Shown: one piece after another, positions 41,555 to 48,211 of the stretch
Position numbering within the stretch: position 1 is the first letter of the stretch
Layout of the letters: each line of letters opens with the position of its first letter
Assembly (NCBI GenBank): GCA_937926785.1
Contig: CALBBQ010000002.1
Span: 1 to 64,000 of the forward strand
DNA length: 64,000 nucleotides
Source of the DNA: an uncultured Bacteroidales bacterium
GTDB taxonomy: Bacteria; Bacteroidota; Bacteroidia; Bacteroidales; Tenuifilaceae
Direction of reading: 5' to 3'
Notes under the pieces: generated by a model
Told to the model about the DNA's origin: nothing
Seen by the model: only the letters and a program-made list of their open reading frames with translations
Databases searched by the model: none
Made by a program: the position numbers and the translations under genes

Positions 41555-43348
41555 TTATTTAATGCTGATAGCATCGAATTTACACTTCTCAATACATGCT
41601 CCACACTTGATACAGATGGCAGGATTAATTTCGTGTGGTTTTTTGCGCTCACCGCTAATTGCGTTAACCGGACAGTTGCGAGCACAAGCAGTACATCCCA
41701 CGCAGGCTTCAGGGTCAATTACATACTGCATGAGCGATTTGCACTGACCCGAAGGGCACTTCTTGTCCACCACGTGAGCCACATACTCATGATAGAAGTT
41801 ATCAAGTGTAGATAGAACAGGGTTTGGCGAGGTTTGGCCTAAACCGCAAAGCGATGTATCCTTAATCACAGTGGAAAGGTTACGAAGGCGCTCGAGATCC
41901 TCCATGGTGCCATCGCCCTTGGTTATGCGCTCCAGAAGCTCATACAGGCGCTTGTTACCAATTCGGCAGGGTGAGCACTTTCCGCAGCTCTCCTCAACGG
42001 TGAAGTCCAAGTAGAATTTGGCTACCGATACCATACAGTCATCCTCGTCCATAACGATCATGCCACCCGAACCCATCATTGAACCCGCAGCTATCAGGTT
42101 GTCAAAATCGATAGGGGTATCGAGGTGCTTCTCGGTTAAGCAGCCACCCGATGGACCACCGGTTTGAACAGCCTTGAACTTCTTCCCGTTCTTAATACCA
42201 CCGCCAATCTCAAAGATTACCTCACGCAGGGTGATCCCCATGGGAACCTCAATCAATCCTACGTTGTTGATTTTTCCGGCAAGTGCAAACACCTTAGTAC
42301 CCTTGCTCTTCTCGGTTCCGATAGATGAATACCAGTCGGCACCCTTTAGGATAATGGCAGGAACGTTTGCAAAGGTTTCAACGTTGTTCACGTTGGTAGG
42401 CTTGCCCATGTATCCACTTTGAGCGGGGAATGGGGGCTTATTGCTGGGTTCTCCACGTAAACCCTCCATGGAGTGGATCAGAGCTGTTTCCTCGCCGCAA
42501 ACAAATGCACCAGCACCGTAACGGAGTTCGATATCAAAGTTGAAACCGGTACCAAAAATATCGTTACCCAGCAACCCATACTCACGAGCCTGATCAATGG
42601 CTATTTTCAGTCGTTTAATGGCAAGAGGATACTCTGCCCTAATGTAAACTAGCCCTTTGTTTGCACCAATGCAATAACCACAAATGGCCATAGCCTCAAT
42701 TACAGAGTGGGGATCGCCCTCGAGGATGGACCTGTCCATGAACGCACCTGGGTCGCCCTCGTCGGCATTACAAACCACGTACTTTTGATCAGCGGCGTTC
42801 TTGCTTGCAATTTCCCACTTAAGACCGGTCGGGAATCCCCCACCCCCACGTCCACGTAAACCCGATTTCTTTATTATGTCAATGGTTTGCTGGGGAGTGT
42901 ATTCGGTTAACACCTTGCCCAGAGCCTGGTATCCCTCGCGAGCAATGTATTCATCAATATTCTCGGGGTTAATGAAACCGCAGTTACGAAGCGCAATGCG
43001 CATCTGCTTGCGGTAAAAGCCCATGTGCTTTGAATCCTCAATCGTAGCCTTCTTTGCAGGGTCAACATAGAGCAACCGCTCTACCTTACGTCCCTTAATT
43101 ACATGCTCTTTTACAATTTCGGAAGCATCCTCGGGTTTTACCTGGGTGTAAAAAGTATTATCGGGTAATACCTTAACAATAGGTCCTTTCTCGCAAAAAC
43201 CAAAGCAACCGGTCATGATAACCTGAACCTCGTTCTGCAGGTTATTGCCTTCCAGTTCGGTTTTAAGCTTTTCTGCTATTGCATCGCTTGCAGAGGCCTT
43301 ACATCCGGTTCCTCCGCAAATCAGCAGGTGCATTTTATACTTTGTCAT
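41555..43348 (-). CDS. hydB: NAD-linked [FeFe]-hydrogenase subunit HydB (NuoF-like, extended)
   Basis: 597 residues. An N-terminal thioredoxin-like [2Fe-2S] domain (C11, C16, C48, C52) comes before the NuoF core, with FMN/NADH motifs GRGGGGFPTGLKWE (166-179) and VCNADEGDPGAFMDR, GAGAFVCGEETALIHSMEG and the [4Fe-4S] motif ESCGKCSPCRIG. The C-terminal ferredoxin domain has two [4Fe-4S] clusters (CVGCTACARNC and CIKCGACIEKC). This is the full Thermotoga/Desulfovibrio HydB/HndC architecture. NADH oxidation and the bifurcating flavin are expected here. The ATG at 43348 is preceded by GGGAGG with normal spacing, so it beats the upstream start at 43381. Confidence 0.95.
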   Translation of the reverse strand: MTKYKMHLLICGGTGCKASASDAIAEKLKTELEGNNLQNEVQVIMTGCFGFCEKGPIVKVLPDNTFYTQVKPEDASEIVKEHVIKGRKVERLLYVDPAKKATIEDSKHMGFYRKQMRIALRNCGFINPENIDEYIAREGYQALGKVLTEYTPQQTIDIIKKSGLRGRGGGGFPTGLKWEIASKNAADQKYVVCNADEGDPGAFMDRSILEGDPHSVIEAMAICGYCIGANKGLVYIRAEYPLAIKRLKIAIDQAREYGLLGNDIFGTGFNFDIELRYGAGAFVCGEETALIHSMEGLRGEPSNKPPFPAQSGYMGKPTNVNNVETFANVPAIILKGADWYSSIGTEKSKGTKVFALAGKINNVGLIEVPMGITLREVIFEIGGGIKNGKKFKAVQTGGPSGGCLTEKHLDTPIDFDNLIAAGSMMGSGGMIVMDEDDCMVSVAKFYLDFTVEESCGKCSPCRIGNKRLYELLERITKGDGTMEDLERLRNLSTVIKDTSLCGLGQTSPNPVLSTLDNFYHEYVAHVVDKKCPSGQCKSLMQYVIDPEACVGCTACARNCPVNAISGERKKPHEINPAICIKCGACIEKCKFDAISIK

Positions 43349-43367
43349 TACAATACCTCCCAGTGGA

Positions 43368-43766
43368 TTATTTGTTATCAATTGACTCGTAGTTCACGGG
43401 TATGATTCCATCAACCAACTCCCCGTTCTTGATATACTTTTCAATGATCTCGTCAGCCTTCTTGGTGTCAACGTATCCAAAAACAACGGGGTCGGCATTA
43501 GGTAGCTTAACCTCGATGGTAGGTTCTGCATAGCAGTATCCCATGCAGCCGGTTTGGGTAATAACAGCGTTAATTCCACGCTTTTCCAATTCCTCAAGCA
43601 GAAATTCCATCACATTCTTGGCTCCTGAAGCAATACCACAGGTGGCCATGGCAACCTTAATCTGAATGAGATTCTCTGCAGCATCGCCCTTCTCCCTAAG
43701 GTCGATTTTAGCCTGCAGGCTCTCCTTCATCTTCTTCAGATCGGCAAGCGATTTAACTTTTGTCAT
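43368..43766 (-). CDS. Thioredoxin-like [2Fe-2S] ferredoxin of the hydrogenase operon
   Basis: 132 residues. A helical N terminus (1-40) is followed by a thioredoxin-like [2Fe-2S] fold, with ligands in MATCGIASGAKN and TQTGCMGYCYAEP. It matches the small HndB-type subunit of NAD(P)-linked hydrogenases and the Tm1420-type ferredoxin, both from memory. It is the first gene of the operon, 19 bases before hydB; an AAGGAG Shine-Dalgarno precedes the ATG. The promoter carries a Rex-type dyad (43839-43856). Confidence 0.88.
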   Translation of the reverse strand: MTKVKSLADLKKMKESLQAKIDLREKGDAAENLIQIKVAMATCGIASGAKNVMEFLLEELEKRGINAVITQTGCMGYCYAEPTIEVKLPNADPVVFGYVDTKKADEIIEKYIKNGELVDGIIPVNYESIDNK

Positions 43767-43823
43767 AATCTATTCTCCTTGTGTATATTTGGTTGGTTTC
43801 TAAACTTTTGTAATATAGTTGTG

Positions 43824-43856
43824 CAAAATTACTTTTTATTGTTACTTCATTAACAA
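43824..43856 (-). promoter_or_regulatory. Promoter of the larger hydrogenase operon with a Rex-type operator
   Basis: On the minus strand TTG (43854-43856) is followed after 22 bases by TAATTTTG (43824-43831), a complete promoter. The dyad TTGTTA-CTTCAT-TAACAA fills 43839-43856, between and including the -33 element. It is a 6/6 arm match with a 6-bp spacer, close to the Rex consensus TTGTTAANNNNTTAACAA. A protein bound there would block the promoter. Confidence 0.7.
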
Positions 43857-43871
43857 TTAAAAATATGTTTT

Positions 43872-44426
43872 TCAACCTAAATTCGTTATTTGTAATTCGT
43901 CTAAATTCGAGGCTATATATTCCTTAACCATGGGGAACACAGCGCTATCGTTTAGGGGTATTCCACCGAGGGCGTCATTCAAATCAGTTGTACTTACTGA
44001 GAATTCGGCTGAGTTGACCCGAACGTGGAAGCTAAATTCAATGCTCGGATACGAGCATATCAGCAGGGCAATGGTACCCGCAACATCACCCATGGGTACG
44101 CAGTCGATGTGCGACTTTACGAAACGCACACTAAGCTTGGTACCCATACCCGGTTCCGATTCGATCCGTAAAAAGCCTCCTGTCTGCTCAGCATTCTGTT
44201 TCAACAATGGTATTCCCAACCCTACCCTCCGGGTGGTTCGGGTAGTTGTAAATGGGTCAGCAACCCGCTTCAGGAAATCGCCATCCATTCCTTTACCATT
44301 ATCGTTGACAGTGAGCCCAATATAATCATTCCGGTCATCAATTTCAAGGGTGATTTGTATCACCTTGGCTTCGGCAGCCACTGAGTTCTGAACAATATCA
44401 AGGATATGCAGCGATAGATCCTTCAT
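43872..44426 (-). CDS. HATPase domain protein of the hydrogenase cluster
   Basis: 184 residues. GHKL/histidine-kinase-type ATPase: DIVQNSVAAEAKVIQI (N box), VNDNGKGMDGDFLKRVADPFTTT (G1), RRVGLGIPLLKQNAEQTGG (G2 region) and GMGTKLSVRF. It has no dimerisation/phospho-acceptor domain, so it is an isolated kinase-like ATPase, comparable to anti-sigma kinases. A C-terminal segment (about 110-184) is of unknown type. It is the last gene of the DRTGG-to-HATPase unit, 48 bases after the PHP gene. A role in signalling around the hydrogenases is inferred from context. Confidence 0.85.
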   Translation of the reverse strand: MKDLSLHILDIVQNSVAAEAKVIQITLEIDDRNDYIGLTVNDNGKGMDGDFLKRVADPFTTTRTTRRVGLGIPLLKQNAEQTGGFLRIESEPGMGTKLSVRFVKSHIDCVPMGDVAGTIALLICSYPSIEFSFHVRVNSAEFSVSTTDLNDALGGIPLNDSAVFPMVKEYIASNLDELQITNLG

Positions 44427-44474
44427 GGAAAGCTCATCAATTTATATCGGTTTTAAACAAAAAAGTAAAGGCCA

Positions 44475-45218
44475 TTACTGAAAGGGGTAAACACCTGCTC
44501 CTCCCCAACCCGAGAGGGCAGCTTTTAGCCCATTGAATGAAATTTCGTCCAAGCAGTAATCCGTGTATTGTGTTCCAATCTGATTAATGAAGTGGGCATC
44601 GGAGTTTCTGATGAATACAGTGCCAGGTTTTAATGGATTTGCTGCTTTGAAAGCATCTACGCTGGTATTTCTGGAAATTTCCAGAGCATCGAACTGTAAC
44701 GTGGGTGGTACAAACCCAAGCTGGCTGGTAACGCTGTATTTCGGTCTGTCAACATGAGCAGGAATAAATAATCCTTGAATTGAGTTAATAAACTCTGCCA
44801 CTTCGTCAATACTTTTGTTAACTGCGGCATGTAACAGGTAATCAATTTCCTGTTCAATTTCCTCCTGCTCATTCACAACCACTTGATAACCAAATATATC
44901 TGGGTTATTAGGGATATGAATAATATTCTGTTCAAGAAATGCCTGTAACGCCAAACGCTGTTCCTCGGTATCCACCAGGCATAGGCAGTGAATCTCTTCC
45001 CTGGTGTTAATTTCTGCACCATACAAGCAGTAAATGCCACTCTTTAGTGCTAACCTACGGGTTAATGGACCATGAAGGGTGCTGTTGTGATCGGTAACTG
45101 CAATGAGCTGCAAACCCATCTGTACGGCACGGGCAACAATATTTGCAGGGCTCATCTCCAGATCGGCACAAGGCGAAATCACTGAGTGTATGTGTAGGTC
45201 GGCCCTGACTCTTTTCAT
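44475..45218 (-). CDS. PHP-domain metal-dependent phosphoesterase-like protein
   Basis: 247 residues. The PHP motifs are visible: RADLHIHSVISPCAD (motif I, HxH), VTDHNSTLHG (motif II), GAEINTREEIHCL (motif III), IPAHVDR and IRNSDAH (motif IV, SDAH). The domain is usually a phosphoesterase acting on small phosphorylated substrates. Its stop and start overlap with the upstream DRTGG gene by 4 bases, implying coupled translation. PHP proteins accompany HydABC clusters in several Firmicutes and Thermotogae as far as I recall. The substrate is unknown. Confidence 0.88.
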   Translation of the reverse strand: MKRVRADLHIHSVISPCADLEMSPANIVARAVQMGLQLIAVTDHNSTLHGPLTRRLALKSGIYCLYGAEINTREEIHCLCLVDTEEQRLALQAFLEQNIIHIPNNPDIFGYQVVVNEQEEIEQEIDYLLHAAVNKSIDEVAEFINSIQGLFIPAHVDRPKYSVTSQLGFVPPTLQFDALEISRNTSVDAFKAANPLKPGTVFIRNSDAHFINQIGTQYTDYCLDEISFNGLKAALSGWGGAGVYPFQ

Positions 45219-45553
45219 TTTAATCCGAGGAGATGATAAAGCTTTCCGCTAATCTCAAATGCCTGTAAGTCGGTTCCAAGGATAGGGATTTTCTCGTTAT
45301 CACTCTGCACTATGGTGTTAGGTTCAGGCTGCAACCCTTTTACCAGAATAACTGCAGAGATATCTTTTAGAGTGGCTACAGCCATAACGTTGACGTGAGT
45401 TTGCAGAGTTATCCACACCGCACCAGCAGGTGCATTTCCCATCACATCGCTCAGCAGATCGGACGTGTAACCTCCTGTTACCATATTATCCAACCCCTCG
45501 TGGCCTGAGTAAACCTTAAGGTTTAACGCATCAACAAGATCCTTTACATTCAT
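45215..45553 (-). CDS. DRTGG-domain protein (copy 2)
   Basis: 112 residues. GYTSDLLSDVMGNAPAGAVWIT fits the DRTGG domain seen next to HPr kinase, CBS and Pta proteins, thought to bind small ligands. The in-frame TTG at 45559 is less likely than the ATG at 45553. It overlaps the PHP gene by 4 bases and follows the hydrogenase-like gene by 11. A paralogue lies at 47369 in the same unit. Confidence 0.78.
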   Translation of the reverse strand: MNVKDLVDALNLKVYSGHEGLDNMVTGGYTSDLLSDVMGNAPAGAVWITLQTHVNVMAVATLKDISAVILVKGLQPEPNTIVQSDNEKIPILGTDLQAFEISGKLYHLLGLK

Positions 45554-45564
45554 ATGCAATTCAT

Positions 45565-46932
45565 TTACTTATTTCGAATGGGCTTATCACAATCTTTCAG
45601 GAATCGGTTCTCACCCCATATCCGCTTCATAATCTCAAACGAATGGGTTGGGCTGAGCTTGTTCTGCTCCATTATTTTTTGAAGAAACACACAATGCGAT
45701 ATTGCACCCTTCCCCTGCACTATATCCTCAGCAAGCGACAAGCACGATGGTGCTCCACATACCCCACAATCGATACCCGGCAGGTAGCACATGATGCGGT
45801 TTACCCGCTGCATTTTAAGCATGGCACGAGCCATATCCTCATCGAGTTTGAGCATGGATCGGGGTTGTAGCGGTAAAAGCGAGGTCTGGCCCGCAACCTT
45901 TTGCTCATAGCTTTTCACCTTGTCCATTGAACGCTGAACGCTCCAGAATCCAACTCCTTTGGCGTTCTTACGAATAAGTTCAGCGGCCAGGAATCGGTTT
46001 CCTGGGGGTAGAATTCCTCCAGCGCAGCTTTCATCGCAAGCCCTAAGCTCCAGGTAATCGATTCCCGAAATTTCATCGTTCTCAATCTTTTCCAAAAACT
46101 CAACCACATTCCATATCCCATCAATGGCCAGGCTCCTTCCTTCGATATGGCTGGCCTCGCCATTGGTAAGCGCCCACGTGTAGCTCCGGGGGCTCAGCTC
46201 TGAGCTGAACGAGGCATTCTCGCCAATCTGAACCCTATGTTTCACCTCGCGCAGAATGCGATTGTAAATGAAATCCATGTTGATAACCCCCTCTATCTCC
46301 GACTTATCCTCGCCCTCGGGTCGTTTTATGGCAACAATCTTGGCAGCACAAGGGGTTACATAGAATATCCCGATTTCGCTTTCGGGAATTCCCTGCTCAA
46401 TCAGATTTGCCTTAACGTAGGAAGCTGTAAGATCCAATGGTGGTCTTACTAATGCAATATTCTCAACCAGCGATGGGAATTTTACCTGAATAAGCCTTAC
46501 AACCGCCGGGCAGAATGATGAAATCACCGGCTTTGTCGAACTTGAAGCGATGTACCTATTGAGCTGTCCAATAAGATACTCCACTGAATCCTCAACCTCA
46601 ACAATGGAAGTAAACCCCAGATTCATTAGGGCTTGCGCAATCTCATCGCGCGGTATTTCGTCGTTGAACTGCCCCAGCATGACAGATGGGATGAGCGCAA
46701 TCCTGTGCTTATAGCTAAAGATCCTGGAAAAATCGTCCTGTTCAACAGTAATGGCATGGGTAGGACACACACGGTAACATTCGCCACAGTCAATACAACG
46801 ATTACTTATCAGCTGGGCTTTCCCACCCGAAACCCTTAAGGCTTCGGTTGGGCAAACCCTCATACAGTGGGAGCAACCGATGCATACATCGGGCAATATT
46901 TTAAGTGCATGGTAAAACTCGGAACTAGCCAC
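45565..46932 (-). CDS. Non-canonical [FeFe]-hydrogenase-like iron-sulfur protein
   Basis: 455 residues. Two N-terminal ferredoxin [4Fe-4S] clusters (C17-C27, C46-C56), then an [FeFe]-hydrogenase large-subunit fold and a C-terminal [4Fe-4S] motif (C389, C392, C397, C414). The four cysteines that hold the H-cluster in canonical enzymes have counterparts: C141 in SSFCP (L1), C195 in TPCAAK (L2), C299 and C303 in CDESC (L3). But the proton-relay cysteine just before C141 is Phe, the L2 glutamate is Ala, and the L3 Met before ACP is Arg. This is the pattern of sensory/Group D-type proteins rather than an H2-producing enzyme. GTG start. DRTGG, RsbW-like and PHP genes around it support a sensing role (inference). 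Confidence 0.85.
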   Translation of the reverse strand: MASSEFYHALKILPDVCIGCSHCMRVCPTEALRVSGGKAQLISNRCIDCGECYRVCPTHAITVEQDDFSRIFSYKHRIALIPSVMLGQFNDEIPRDEIAQALMNLGFTSIVEVEDSVEYLIGQLNRYIASSSTKPVISSFCPAVVRLIQVKFPSLVENIALVRPPLDLTASYVKANLIEQGIPESEIGIFYVTPCAAKIVAIKRPEGEDKSEIEGVINMDFIYNRILREVKHRVQIGENASFSSELSPRSYTWALTNGEASHIEGRSLAIDGIWNVVEFLEKIENDEISGIDYLELRACDESCAGGILPPGNRFLAAELIRKNAKGVGFWSVQRSMDKVKSYEQKVAGQTSLLPLQPRSMLKLDEDMARAMLKMQRVNRIMCYLPGIDCGVCGAPSCLSLAEDIVQGKGAISHCVFLQKIMEQNKLSPTHSFEIMKRIWGENRFLKDCDKPIRNK

Positions 46933-46946
46933 AGCAATTCAGATTA

Positions 46947-47363
46947 TTACTCCTTCAGCGCCACTTCAAACTCAAGGCGGGTTCCTACCCCCACCACACT
47001 CGATATTTTCATTTTATCGGTGTTCGCCTTGATGTTGGGTAACCCCATTCCGGCACCAAACCCCATTTCCCTGACAATTGGCGATGCTGTTGAAAAGCCA
47101 GGCCTCATCGCCATCTCAATATCCGGAATACCGGGTCCCACATCATCTAAAACAACCCTGATCTTATTGGTTTCAATATCAACATAAATCTTTCCCTGAA
47201 AGGCATGGGCAACAATATTAACCTCTCCCTCGTACAGGGCAACCACCACCCTTTTGATAATGCCCGGCGAAACGTTGAGCTGCTTCAGTATTTTTTTCAC
47301 CTGGCTCGAAGCCTGGCCTGCTCTGACGAAATCGCCACCCTGAACCCTGTACTCAAAATGCAT
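46947..47363 (-). CDS. RsbW-like ATP-binding protein
   Basis: 138 residues, anti-sigma-regulatory-factor-type HATPase: VALYEGEVNIVAHAFQGKI (N box; the usual E-x-x-x-N), LDDVGPGIPDIEMAMRPGFST (G1) and GFGAGMGLPNIKANTDKM (G2). It is 5 bases after the DRTGG gene and 14 before the hydrogenase-like gene. Proteins of this size and layout occur in the HydABC neighbourhoods of Thermotoga and Clostridia. A serine/threonine kinase on a STAS protein is the known chemistry of the fold; no STAS gene is in this operon, but one is at 31606. Confidence 0.88.
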   Translation of the reverse strand: MHFEYRVQGGDFVRAGQASSQVKKILKQLNVSPGIIKRVVVALYEGEVNIVAHAFQGKIYVDIETNKIRVVLDDVGPGIPDIEMAMRPGFSTASPIVREMGFGAGMGLPNIKANTDKMKISSVVGVGTRLEFEVALKE

Positions 47364-47368
47364 AGCTT

Positions 47369-47713
47369 CTAGTAAACTGGCTTTACCCCATTGGAATACA
47401 ACAACCCGGATGCCCTAAACATGGTATAAGGGCTCTCAATCAGCACGATTCCATTATCTTCTGCTAACCTAATCATATCCTCGCTCACCGTTTTGTTTCT
47501 GACAAAGAGGATCGCTTGTATGTCGGCCATTTCAGCAGTCCGTACTGCCTGCATGTTTGCCAAACCGGTAATCATCAGTAGCTTGTCGGCACGAACGGTG
47601 AGCACATCGCTCATCAGGTCCGAAGCAAAAGCATACTCGATGTCCCGGTCGAGCTTATCGTGACAACTAACCACGTTTCCGTTAACCAAACCAGCTAGTT
47701 CCCCTATCTTCAT
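47369..47713 (-). CDS. DRTGG-domain protein (copy 1)
   Basis: 114 residues from the ATG at 47713 (MKIGELAGLV). The domain segment AFASDLMSDVLTVRADKLLMITG aligns with the one in the protein at 45215. An upstream Met (47818) would lie beyond the -7 element and across the Rex-type dyad, so it is rejected. First gene of the unit; 5 bases before the RsbW-like gene. It ends with a helix-strand segment (MIRLAEDNGIVLIESPYTMF). Confidence 0.82.
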   Translation of the reverse strand: MKIGELAGLVNGNVVSCHDKLDRDIEYAFASDLMSDVLTVRADKLLMITGLANMQAVRTAEMADIQAILFVRNKTVSEDMIRLAEDNGIVLIESPYTMFRASGLLYSNGVKPVY

Positions 47714-47762
47714 TCCTCTGCTATTTTGTGTTTTTAGATATTGACACGCAAATTCATTCGTA

Positions 47763-47770
47763 CAAATATA
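47763..47770 (-). promoter_or_regulatory. Promoter -7 element of the DRTGG/hydrogenase-like unit
   Basis: TATATTTG on the minus strand (TAnnTTTG), 49 bases before the ATG at 47713. The Rex-type dyad begins 17 bases further upstream. Confidence 0.55.
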
Positions 47771-47786
47771 CGTTATATGTTTAACA

Positions 47787-47804
47787 TTGTTATTTTTGTA
47801 ACAG
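47787..47804. promoter_or_regulatory. Rex-type operator of the DRTGG/hydrogenase-like unit
   Basis: TTGTTA-TTTTTG-TAACAG: arms match the TTGTTA-N6-TAACAA form with one mismatch at the outermost base. It lies in the -33 region of this promoter, as at the other two hydrogenase units. Confidence 0.6.
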
Positions 47805-47818
47805 ATGTTTAAAAACAC

Positions 47819-48161
47819 AAAATATCAAGTTTGTCAGGCAAGTTACTCCATTTACGGCAATAATTTCAAGCGTAAGGGGTGAAAATCTTTGAATTTATGT
47901 TGGGATTTATGTTTTGCATTACATCCGCTTAGCATAGTTAGTATGATAACTTTTTTTAAGTAGCTAATGCTGGCATGCTTTCTCAATACAAACAGACATT
48001 ACCAAAGCATGGAGTTACCTACAGCATTTCCTTCACTTAAGGCTACCCACGATTGGGCCAAAAGATTCATGATTTTGTGGAAAAGTCGTGGGAAATTGAC
48101 TTTGCAACTTATCACTACCCTCCAAGCTGAATGGCCTGCGACAGTCAGAACATTAATGCGC
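47819..48161. other. Intergenic stretch, about 340 bases, no gene seen
   Basis: Lies between the promoter of the DRTGG unit and the terminator of the second hydrogenase. Only short, unconvincing reading frames. No tRNA-like or obvious structured RNA seen by eye. Confidence 0.6.
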
Positions 48162-48186
48162 AAAAAAACAGGGGGCTCCCCCCCTG
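48162..48186 (-). terminator. Terminator of the second hydrogenase operon
   Basis: CAGGGGG (48169-48175) pairs with CCCCCTG (48180-48186) around CTCC. On the minus strand seven T follow (48162-48168). It lies 25 bases after the hydA stop. Confidence 0.92.
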
Positions 48187-48211
48187 CTTTAAAGTATATC
48201 AGAGAATAGAA

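Noticed and set aside
43839..43856. CRP/FNR-type operator instead of Rex for the hydrogenase dyads
   Set aside because: CRP/FNR sites are built on TTGA/TGTGA-type half-sites, while these arms (TTGTTA/TAACAA with 6-bp spacer) match the Rex form better; still kept as a possible alternative.
47714..47818. Upstream Met (47818) as start of the first DRTGG protein
   Set aside because: The extra 35 residues span the promoter -7 element and the Rex-type dyad and show no family similarity.
47967..48209. 80-codon plus-strand frame in the gap between the second hydrogenase operon and the DRTGG unit
   Set aside because: No recognisable domain or promoter, and it runs through the hydA terminator hairpin; treated as intergenic.
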